Shown here one piece after another: positions 21,280 through 31,379 of a stretch of DNA of 64,000 bases. The notes under the pieces are model-generated. The model was not told the DNA's origin. It saw only the letters and a program-made list of their open reading frames with translations, and searched no databases. The DNA is from Rhynchopus sp. YZ270_cl-10 (taxonomy: Eukaryota; Euglenozoa; Diplonemea; Diplonemida; Diplonemidae), in assembly GCA_964035575.1 (NCBI GenBank), contig OZ037849.1, positions 930,001-994,000 on the forward strand, in the 5' to 3' direction. The position numbers and the translations under genes are program-made. The stretch's first letter is position 1; each line of letters begins with the position of its first letter.

Positions 21280-23076
21280 TTCTGTGCAACAGGAAAAATA
21301 AAGGGTGGGGATGTGTAGTGAAAATGGTTGTCTTTCCAAAAGGTTGTGAACACATGCTATCCATTAGACGAGAGTGGCAGCAATTGTCTGTGTGTGTGTG
21401 TTTTTTTTTACTTCCCTTTTTTAGTTCCTCTGGGTGACTGGTTTGCCCAGGCAGCGTTTGCAAAACTTTTCAAAATTTTCTTTTTATTCAGGCCCACAGC
21501 GGCCTGTGACAGGAACGTTTCCTTTAACGTACCGGGGTGTTCATGCAAGAACGTACAGGGGGGACGCCAAAGTTGCCAAAAATGTGTGACTTTGCTTCGA
21601 AAAAGATGCCAATCGACGTTCTCTCTTGGTTTTCTATGTCAAAAAGTGACGTAGTGTTATGTGATTTGCCAACAAAAAGGGAAACAAATCTGCCTAACAA
21701 AAATAAGAGAACTCTCACCCATTTTTTCTCGCCCTTTTTTTTTTGTTCGGCGTTTACCTTTGTTTTCCCACTGTTTGCTAGTGTGTGTTGTGTGTTTAAA
21801 GGTTACTAAAGCACTTCTTTGTGCTTTCATCCGGGCGGCCGTATCGTACGGGTCAGTCGGAGGTGCCTGTATCAAATCCCTATCCCTTCTTATATTTCAT
21901 TCATTTTTGGACTAAGCGGGGCTTAGGATCATCTTACCAGTCCTTTTTTTTTGCTCTTCATTTTTTGTTTTTCTCAATGTTTTATGTAAAATGATTATGT
22001 TCACATTTTTTTTTTGGTGGCAACTTGTGCACAGATGTCATTATTTTATTTATTATTTCGATTGAGATACGTTTTTTAGCAATGTTTCAACTATTTATTT
22101 TTATAATTTAAGTTCGAGGGCAAGGAAACAGAGTTTGGGGACTCAGAGAAGCAAGACGGAGTTGCGTGAGCAAAATTTGACAAAAAAAAAAAAGCTCGTT
22201 TTTTTTTTTTTCTTTTTTGTTGAGAACTGCGCACAGCTAAGTCATTGTGGTTTTTTTTTTAAAGTATTTTTTTTTTTATTACTATTAAGAAGTGTCAGTG
22301 CCCTGCGTCCATGCGTTTTTGCACTTCATTCAACTTCACTTTAATTTTAAATCGTTTCCCCATCTCTGTATTCTAAAACCCAACAAAAGAAATGGCGAAG
22401 ATTGTCTGATGGCGGCTACACTAAACAGACACTCGAAGAAGAAAGGCTTGAAGCCTCAAGAACACTATGCCCCCTCAATTTCCAGCCCTAGGTCCTAGGA
22501 CCAAGCCCCCAGAGGCTCGGCTCGGGATCTCATTCACTCACGACTTTATGCGTTTTTTTTTCTCTTTCAAGATGACTAAGATTTTTCAAAAAAAAGAGGA
22601 GAAGACGCTGACAAAAACTCCATCTTTCGATTGAAAAAATTATCTTAATCATTTCAAAATGACTAAGCACAAAGAGGCTTACGTTCATACAGTTCATAAT
22701 ATTATGTTTGGCAAGAAAGTTGCCAAAATTACCCCCAAATATGCCAAAATTTAGTACTTTTTGTTTTTGGTTTATTTGTTACGCTACTATGCCTGCACAC
22801 AGATTGCTGGACCCCCCCCCCCCCCCCCTAGCCCATTTGTGTCTGACATCCAAACCTCCACCCTTTTTCCCTGCACAATACGAACAAAAGCAAAAAAAAA
22901 AAAACATTGTGTGTTACCCCACGAAAACGGGAAACTATCCCCCACTGTCTTTGTTACAGTGCGGAACCCCCCCGCTACGTAGAAGCTACGCTTTATTATG
23001 CATAACTAAGGGACAATGAATTTTACATTCATTTTACAAAACTTCTTTTTTTTTTTTTTTTCTTTGGATCTATTGC
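21280..23076. other. Intergenic with dispersed modules
   Basis: No gene is seen. It contains hairpin modules at 21798-21832 (stem AAAGCAC/GTGCTTT), 21909-21937 and 22656-22689, one family I module (22287-22340) and a family G segment (about 21835-21880, GTCAGTCGGAGGTGCCTG) that recurs at 26525 and 56080. A pure C run lies at about 22813-22828. Confidence 0.5.
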
Positions 23077-24879
23077 AGGGATTTTTCTAATTCTGGATTG
23101 GGATTGGGATTTCGGAAAAATAAAAAAATTCCCTGAAAAAAATTCCCTGTTTTTCCCTACAGCAATTTCAGGTACATTCTACTCCACCCCACCCCCAGAG
23201 AGTTTCGCCTGTGGGATGCGATCGATCAACGCGATCAAATAAAGCGAAAAAAAGGGGAAAAGGAAAAAAAAAAACACGGGTCAGGAAAGATCTTTTGCAT
23301 TTTTTTGTCTTTTTTCGAGAATCTCGGGAGAAAAAAAAAAAAAAATCAAGATTTTCAGGATTTTTGTCTTTTTTTTTCAGGATCTCTCGAGATCTTTGAG
23401 ATCTTTGAAAAATCCTGGAAAAAAAAGGAAAAAAAAGGAAAAAAAGAGAAAAAAAGATGAAAAAGATCTTGAAAATCTTTTTTTTCTCAAAAAAAAGATA
23501 AAAAAGATTTTTGGGATTTTGAAAAATCTTTTTGCACGGGTCAGGAAAGATCTTTTTTTTTTTTTTTTTTTTCGAGAAAAAAAATCCTCTTCTCCCGAAA
23601 AAAAAAAAAAAAAAAGATTTTTGGGAGAAAAAAAAAAAGAGAAAAGATTTGAAAATCCTGGAAAAATCCTGAAAAATCCTGGAAAAATCCATGAAATTTC
23701 ATGAAAAATCTCGAGATCTTGAGAAATCTTTGAAAAAAAAAAAAAAAGATTTTCAAAATCTTTTTTTTTTTTTCCCCCAAAAAGATTTTTCAAAATCCCA
23801 AAAATCTTTTTTATCTTTTTTTTGAGAAAAAAAAGATTTTCAAGATCTTTTTCATCTTTTTTTCTCTTTTTTTTCTTTTTTTTCCTTTTTTTTCCAGGAT
23901 TTTTCAAAGATCTCAAAGATCTCGAGAGATCCTGAAAAAAAAAGACAAAAATCCTGAAAATCTTGATTTTTTTTTTTTTCTCCCGAAAAAAGACAAAAAA
24001 AGACAAAAGATCTTTCCTGACCCGTGTTTTTGGGGGAAAAAAAAAAAAAGATTTTGAAAATCTTTTTTTTTTTTTTCAAAGATTTCTCAAGATCTCGAGA
24101 TTTTTCATGAAATTTCATGGATTTTTCCAGGATTTTTCAGGATTTTTTCAGGATTTTCCCAGGATTTTCAAATCTTTTCTCTTTTTTTTTTTCTCCCAAA
24201 AATCTTTTTTTTTTTTTTTTTTTTCGGGAGAAGAGGATTTTTTTTCTCGAAAAAAAAAAAAAAAAAAAAGATCTTTCCCGACCCGTGAAAAAAGTCCCAG
24301 ATTTTTGAGGAAAAAATTGGCTCTGCAGGCGGTTGCTGTAATTGTGGGTGCGGATGTTCACGTCAGTTGCAGGCAAACGTCCAGCATCAGAGACATTTGA
24401 GGTTGTGCACAAGAAGAAGGAGAAGACGTGACAATCGCATTCAATTATGAGGGTTGGAAGACGGAGGAGATCTCAAATGTTGCGTACCGTGGCTTCGCCA
24501 GGAACCTTTGGGTGCCATTGCTGACTGCCGTTTCTTTCATAAATGTACCGAGGTTACTGATAAGGCTGACACACTACGGATTGTGGTTCACCCCTCCCCA
24601 CCTGCCTTTTGTGCATCAGAGGGGAGAAAGCGCCACGCCTCCCTGCACAAGCAGGGAGTCGCGCGCGCGAAGCGCGCGCAGCGACCGCTTTTACGGGGGG
24701 AAAGCTCGGGACCCCAAATGACCCCCGGCGAGAGCCCTGACGACATATCGGGAAATTTTTTTCCCCCCCCCCACAAAAAAGTCAAAAAACAGCCCAAAAA
24801 CTATACCAAAAAAACAGGGAATTTTTTGGATTGGGATTTCGGAATTTGGCCAAAAAGGGACGGATTTAGAGATATCCTT
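23077..24879. mobile_element. Possible Mutator-like element with large foldback
   Basis: The 10-bp sequence GATCTATTGC lies at both borders (23067-23076 and 24880-24889). Just inside, AGGGATTTTTCTAA and the reverse complement of the other end, AAGGATATCTCTAA, match at 11 of 14 bases. A 9-11-bp duplication is typical of Mutator-like elements, hence the tentative assignment. GGATTGGGATTTCGG occurs near both ends as a direct repeat. The interior holds the 23275-24292 foldback and a GC-rich segment (24300-24730) with no recognised protein. Confidence 0.55.
23275..24292. repeat. Interlaced inverted repeats, order A-B-A'-B'
   Basis: Segment A (about 23275-23530) begins with CACGGGTCAGGAAAGATCTT and is inverted at A' (about 23785-24032). 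Segment B (about 23535-23765) begins with the same motif and is inverted at B' (about 24035-24292). Because the order is A-B-A'-B' and not A-B-B'-A', the two hairpins are mutually exclusive in simple folding. The arms consist mostly of AAAGATCTT-like and long A/T runs. Confidence 0.8.
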
Positions 24880-25668
24880 GATCTATTGCCGTTCTTCAAA
24901 GGGTGACTAAGCAGGCTTAGTATTATTGTGTCTTATTAAATCTAATCATACTAAGCACGAAACGCTTAGGTCTATCATGCAAAAATTTTTTGACCTATAT
25001 TTTTTTTCTCCTCATCTTTTTTTTCGCCTTTCTTTTGTGCAGTTTTTGCGAAATGTATTATTCGCACTTTTGGAGTATGTCTTTCTTCTCTCTCTCTCCT
25101 TTTTTTTCTATCTCAGTGCCCTACGTCTCAGAGCTGTTTTGCACTATCAACGTCACTCTCTATCAAAAGCTAAAAGCTATTGCGAATACAAAATCTATAC
25201 CACAAAAAAAAATATGTTGGTATTGGAAAAATTTTTTTTGGACCATGTACCGTACGTAACATATTCTTTGTGATGGATATCCCGCCGGATCACCTAATCG
25301 CTGTATTTCCCACACCAGCGGGATGCGGCAATAAAGGGAGAGGCAAAAAAAAGTGAGCTTTCTTTTCTTTCTCTTTTTCTTTTTTTTTTTAATCTTTTTG
25401 TCACACGCGCGCACAGCCCCACTTCCTCTTCGTTATGCGATTAGTTCCCTCTCTCTCACGAATCCTCTTTTGCACCAACACCGCTGCAAATCCTTTTCCT
25501 TCAAGATGACTAAGCGCGAGAAGCTTAGGTTCACATCTCATGGATCATCTCAAGCCTCCTTTTAAGGGAACGAGATGCGTATCATTACAAACGCTTCTCT
25601 CTTTTAATCTCATCGAGGGACATTCAGGAGGACATTGTTTTGAAAATAATTTTTTTTTTCACCCCACT

Positions 25669-25770
25669 GTGAGCGGAAAGTGTCAACGTCGTTCACTCAC
25701 CCCAACCGTGCTCCGCAACCACCACCCAGGTGAGAGATAGTGTATGTGGAAGCGTCAACGCATCAAAACA
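25669..25770 (+). repeat. Family D repeat, copy 3
   Basis: It matches 5191-5290 along nearly its full length, from GTGAGCGGAAAGTG through CCAACCGTGCTCCGCAACC to GGAAGCGTCAACGCATCAAA. Confidence 0.75.
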
Positions 25771-27204
25771 TCGGGGGTGAACAAAAAAAGTGATGTATAT
25801 TTCTGTTTTCAAACAAATGTATCCTCCACGGGTCTGCTATCTTAGGACAATTTTTATGGGTCGAATTATGATTGTCTTTTCAAGATGGTATCGTTTTGTC
25901 TTTTATATCTCCTCTCAGTGGCACGCGAATATTCTTTTTATTTTTTTGTGTTGTTTGGTGCGAATAGTATATTTGTACCCAACATTGGCTGTAGGCGGTA
26001 ACTATTTTTCAGTTCGCTCAAGCGCGAGAGGCTTTGGGTCCATCATAACAAAACGCCCTTTTCTCTTTAAAATTTCAAGACGAAGAAAATCTTTCCACAT
26101 ATTTTTTTCCTTAACTATGCCTCCTCTCTCTCTCTCTCTCTCTCTCTTTCTTCTCTCCATAATAAGTACCGTTTGAACAAAACTGATCCCATCTCTTACC
26201 CCCCTTTTCCACCCCTTTTTCTGCAAAAAAAAAAATATTTTTATATTTTACGGGGGCGTTTTTTTTGCACTTTCAACTTTTTCTTCATAACATATCGGCT
26301 CGCTGAAAACGCAAACGTTCGTAACCATCTAATTTAAACGATTTGTTTTCAAGGTGTTCTAAGCAGGCTTAGTTACATCTAAGAACACACACACTTTTTT
26401 TTGAAAGGTGACTAAGCACAAGAATAATCTAATCAGACTAAGCACGAGAGGCTTAGGTTCATCTTATAAACTTTTTTTTTTGATCAAACGATTTCCCTGC
26501 TAGCTTTAACCCGGATGGCTGGCACATCGAAACGTGGTCAGTCGGAGGTGCCTGCATCAACAACTACCATGTATTCGGTGCTAACAGAAAAACCTCGTAT
26601 CTGCGAGTGGTACTTGCCACACACAACAGAGACTACAGATGCTACTTCAGCTTTACAGAGACCATCTTCGGGTGATTTGTCGAAACTACAAAAAATAAAT
26701 CGCGTTTCTTCATTGGACGGCCTTCTCGATGCCAAGGGGAGGTCTGCACTTCAGTGGATCGACTCTAACAGACAGTAGGTTAAAAAACGTTTTTCGTTGT
26801 CAGGAACATACATCAAATAAAAAAAGGATGTCGTGTGTGTGTGTGTTTCAGACCAAGTTACCTAGGGTATTTCGTGTTAATTAAATCAAGGCCGCACTTG
26901 CAAGGATTAGCCACAATCAACGCCCCGGATAGATGCCCCCGACCATCCCCCGAGTGTAGTATGAAATAAGTTTTGCCTGAGAGACCAACTGTCGGTCATC
27001 CAGTTTACCAGGGATGTACCTCGAAAGGACCTGCATGCAGGTGGGTTCTAGGCCCGATGAGTGGGGAGCAGTCTATCCGTGGTGCGCGCTTTAGAAGTAA
27101 TTTGTTTGTTTTCATCATTTACCGTCGGGGGCACGGGGTCCTGAGCGGACCCTGCGATGCCCAACTCGCTGAAGGGGAGGTGTCGTCACTCACCTGGGTC
27201 CGTC

Positions 27205-27335
27205 ATCATGCCAAGGGTTCTAGTCTTGGCATTCCGGAGCTGCTGCCCCTTGTGTGTGTGTGTGTTTGATAACGGGTTTAGAGTGGGTAACGCCTGAACG
27301 GAGTATGGCCCACTTGTCACTTCTACCAGCCATAT
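27205..27335 (+). repeat. Repeat shared with 44864-44980
   Basis: Both copies have a CCAAG...CTTGG hairpin, a (GT)n run, TTTGATAAC, a GGGTAA segment and GAATATGGCCC in the same order. The 27205 copy is longer and less A/T-rich. Identity unknown. Confidence 0.6.
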
Positions 27336-27654
27336 TGAGGGAGAGGCTACGGCTTATTGATACGGTTTAGGTGACTCCTTACGAATAAAATAAAATAAAA
27401 AGGGGGAGGGTCCTTCGCGGACGATTGGAGCGGGGGGTATACAAAATCAATTTCTCCAACCGTCATTCAACATCAGGATTTGATCTTCACCCTGTGGGGT
27501 TTTCATCTTCGCGGGCACCTGCCCTGTGATACATGGCGGTATGACGCACTTACCATGAAACACCAACTAGTGGTGTAGCTGCGGCGCCTGTGACCATTTT
27601 GAACAGTCTCTGCGGAAAAAAGGTACTATGGCTAAATAAAAGTTGAATGTCTTT

Positions 27655-27815
27655 CCAGGCAGCACACCTCACCCGAGGATGTGGCAAGCTCCCTCAGTGC
27701 AATGAGCTTGGCCTGACTTTGGGCAGTTGTACAGTCGGCACACTTCACCACCCAGGGTGTGGCAATGGGGCCTGCGAGGTGCAATGCAGGTTGCCCACTG
27801 GACTGACCGTCACAA
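27655..27815 (+). repeat. Diverged tandem duplication of about 75 bp
   Basis: Two units share GGCA(GCA)CAC, TCACC, TGTGGCAA, GTGCAATG and a GGACTGAC/TGTACAGTC-like end. Each is GC-rich compared with its surroundings and could fold. No match to a tRNA or a known small RNA was recognised. Confidence 0.55.
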
Positions 27816-28914
27816 AACAAAAGGGGAAAAAAGGGGGGTGACGTTTAACCCTCAGGGTTCTTCATAGGGCTTCTGGAGGCGCCATATACCCCCGGATGCA
27901 ATTTACCGTCCAGCCCAGGACGTGTGTGTGTGTGTGTGTGTGTGTGTCTGTGTTGTGTGTAGCCCCGTGTTCATTTTCATAGTTTTGAGTTTTATTTGCT
28001 GCCCAACTCGTTTCATGATCGATGTTCTTCTTACGCCTGATTGCACCCACTTCACCCCTTTTATTAGTACTCACCGAAAAATTTTGTGTTTTTTTGTTGT
28101 GGCGTATTGAAAAAAAAATTTTCAAACTCCCCATACACCAGTCATACTGGTAAGAGGCGAGGGTTTTACGTGCTCGCGTCCCTTGCGGCGATTTGCACGT
28201 TTATTTCTGTTTGTCAATCTTGTTTTTCTTTCATTATTGTTTGTCTGTTTTTTCTGCACTAAATGACTCACTAAAACGTTTTTCTTTTTTTTGTTTTAAA
28301 TGATGTGCATGCGTGTGTGGCATGGTCTTTCAATTCTTCTTACAGTGAGGGTACCTTTTTCGCACCCTCTTTTGCCTTCTTTTCGTGAAAAGAAAGTATA
28401 TGAAATCCATTCTTTTTATTTCTCACGAATAGCTTCATTGCATTTTACCTTTGGAAGTACGCTTTTGTATTTCAAATCAAATTATATTTACTACAAGATT
28501 TTGTGTAGAGTGCATTCGTGAGGAGACTAATTTTTAAAAAAGTTTGATTTTTTTTTTGACAGATATTTTCGGATTTTTAAATGCCGTTCTTTTAAAAAAA
28601 TTTTAACGAATTCTGGGCGGGAGGGAGGGGGGGGAATCCTTATTCCTTTGGGGTGTTATTCTGAATGGTTGGTTAGTGAAGACTGTTTTCTGACTGCTAC
28701 GCTACAACAGATTATTGCAGCAAAGCACACAACAAAATACAAAAACGGTTTCAGCCAACGAGGGTGCCCTAATTTATTTGGTTAAAAACCAATACAGCAT
28801 CGTACATCTCACAATTTGTATTTTTTCTTTTTTCTTCTTTTTTTTCTTTCAAAAAATTCTTCGGAAAAGAATGGCCCCAGATCAGAGGCCTTTTTGTGAG
28901 TGAACTTTTGGAAA

Positions 28915-28980
28915 GTGGAGATTTGCACAAACTGTGGCAATGCAACCGAGGCAACTACACTACTCCAATAATTTATCAAA
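28915..28980 (+). repeat. Family B oligo(A)-tailed module (representative)
   Basis: The consensus starts GTGGAGATTTGCACAA, continues CTGTGGCAACACAACCGAGG, then CAACTACACTACTCCAACAA and TTTATC, and ends in oligo(A). TGGAG near the start pairs with CTCCA near the end, and TTGC..CACA pairs with TGTG..GCAA inside. Copies start at 28915, 32367, 32616, 33617, 33936, 34349, 35310, 35393 (truncated), 39891, 44150, 46743 (diverged), 47048, 50694 and 52813, all on the + strand. It is SINE-like in its tail but far shorter than known SINEs. Confidence 0.85.
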
Positions 28981-30313
28981 GAATTCATTCGCCTTCGGGC
29001 GACCTTGTGTACAGCAACCCGTCCTCGGACAGGTGATTGTCGAAACTACAAAAAAGAAGGTGTCTGTGTATTTCAACGGTTCAAGGAGGCGATGTATGTT
29101 CAGTTATTATATTTTTCAAAAAAAAAAAAAATTATTTCGCGATCATTCAATCATTTCAATCTCTTCAATGTACTGTTGTGCAACTGCTCTAACTGCTGTA
29201 CATATCTCTGCACTTATTTTTCATTCTTTCCCCCTCTCTTTTTGAGGTTTCCGCACATCAAAAAAAAATTTTTTTTTTTTGAAAAAAAAAAAAATGTGTC
29301 CCAGGTTCATTCACCCGAGAAGGGCGACTGGCTTCAGATGGGAGAAAGAGAGAGAGAGAGAGCGAGGTATTTACGTAATTCTCCCCTTCCCACTCTCACA
29401 CTCAAAAGAAGGCTTTTTTTTTGGTATTGCTTTCAAAAAAAAATATACGTACCATTCAAACGCGCGTTTATAGGACGAAAAAAGGGTGTCAGATGAGAGG
29501 TTCTCTAGTTGCATCACCTCTGTCACAGTCTCTAGGGATGATGGAGATGTGCTGTCTGTGTGAGAGTGTGGTGTGAGAGGTATCTTAGCTTTTTTAAAAA
29601 GGGTGATGATATTTGAGTACCCAGCCCGTGATAAGGGGGGTGGGTGCCGTCGATATCAGCACAAAAAAAAAATGTTTAATCTCACTGTTACCCTTTATGG
29701 AGGAGGTGTGACGTTATGTAAATGGTCATCTCAAAAAAGTAACGTATCCTGTCTTAATGGCCCCTGGTCATACTGCAAAAAGAAACGAAACAGTAAAAAA
29801 AAATAAAGTAGTGCCATTATGTAGGTATCTGACCTTTTTCAAAAGGTGAAAAATAAAATGTATCTTGTCCTTTCCCTTTCCCCGTTTTGTTCAAAAAAAG
29901 GGATAAATTTTACTCGCCCCGTGTAATGATTTTAGGGGGGAAAAAAAAAAAAAAAACACACACACAAGCTCTCGATAGTCCCGCTCAACAGTATCTCCCG
30001 CCCCCCTCCCCACCCCTCACCTATTTTCTCTCTCTTTTTCTTCTCCTCCACAAAGAAACTTTTCTGTCCCACTCCTCATTGCGCTTGCAGTGTTTGTATT
30101 TTTTTCTTTCTCGTTCTTACTCAGTGATTTCTTTATCTCTTCTTACCCTATTTTTTCTTCCACAACACAAAACAAAACACTCTTTTTCTTCGTCTTATGT
30201 TTTTTGGCGGGGAATTGACCACAACCACACCCTTTTCCCTTTTTCCCCTTTGTTTTAGTTTTCGCCGTACTACATATTTCGTCGATTACTCCAATAAACC
30301 CCTCCTGGAAGTG

Positions 30314-30443
30314 CCACGGTGAAGTAAAGGATGAATTCGGAAGGATTTGAGTTATGGTTTTCCTTTGTGTTTTTTTCATCGTTAGCCAACTGAAATCACA
30401 AAAAAATAAAACTTTAAGCCAAGGCATTTACTTCACCGTCGTG
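30314..30443. mobile_element. Family J small inverted-repeat element, copy 2
   Basis: The left end CCACGGTGAAGTAAAGG is mirrored by GCATTTACTTCACCGTCGTG at the right. The interior shares GTTATGGTTTTC and GCCAACTGAAATCACAAA with the copies at 8219 and 51873. Confidence 0.6.
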
Positions 30444-31157
30444 TCATCCGTTTCCACAGAAATTTGTTTTTTTTTTTTTTTTTAATTTCTCTCCCTCCTC
30501 CTCTTCCTCCTCACAATTTTTTTTGTCGTGCTTTCACTCCGGTGAATACTCAAAATAACCTCCTTGGATTTTCGAACCATCTTCAGCGAGAAACAACGCG
30601 CATTTCATCTATTGCAATATTCCCTTTCTCCCCTTGTGTTTTTTTTTTTTTCTCCTTCTCAGGTGAACTACGCGACCAAGACCCCTTTCTTAGGAGACTA
30701 AGCATGGGGCCATCTGTGTAGACTGAACGGCTACACTATACCAACTGATAAATTTTAAAAAAAAAAAAAAAAAATCCGTCTTCCTTTTTTTTTGTGTACA
30801 GATACGATCAGTAGCAGTTCTCTGTTGGATATTTGCCTTGCGAGAAGGTCGAATCCTTTTTTGGTCTTCGATTTTTATTTATTTAGGTGAAGAACCGAGA
30901 GGCATGAAGTTCATCTATATTAAAAATTTTCTCGGGCGAACTGACAGCAGAACTCTGGCCTCGGGACTTGATCCTGGAGTCTTTCATATTTTGTTGGTTT
31001 TATTTTATTTTTGTATCTACATCAGGTATGCGGCTGAATAATACCGATTTTCATGATTTTCAATGCGATTCAAACGAAAGAAATAAAAATACAAAAAAAG
31101 AAAAAGAAAAAAGAAACGTGTCGGTCATCCAGTTGAGATAACATACGTAACTAAATA

Positions 31158-31310
31158 CCCCCTCATGATTTTCTCTCTACAAAAAACATTTTCAAACCCC
31201 CTCATGATTTTCTCTCCAACCCCACGTCTACAAAACTATCAAGCAAAATTAAACAGAGCACAAAGCAAACAAACAAAAAACATTTTCAAAACCCCCCTCA
31301 TGGTTTCTTT
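31158..31310 (+). mobile_element. Two tiny retroposon-like inserts in one target
   Basis: The 19-mer CCCCCTCATGATTTTCTCT occurs three times: 31158-31176, 31197-31215 (identical) and 31292-31310 (a few differences). Between the copies lie a 20-bp insert (31177-31196, ending CATTTTCAAA) and a 76-bp insert (31216-31291) containing CTACAAAACTATCAAGC, CAGAGCACAAAGC and the same CATTTTCAAA end. This is what two successive insertions with long target duplications would leave. Confidence 0.7.
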
Positions 31311-31346
31311 GAGCTATTGTCAGCGATTGTAACCAACTTTTTTCCA

Positions 31347-31379
<33 letters not shown>

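Noticed and set aside
23168-24400. Phe/Lys-rich frames on both strands
   Set aside because: Produced by A/T homopolymers of the foldback; composition is not protein-like.
26515-26778. An 87-residue + frame beginning MAGTSKRGQSEVPASTT
   Set aside because: It runs through two dispersed repeat segments (families G and C) that also occur elsewhere without an open frame, so it is most likely chance.
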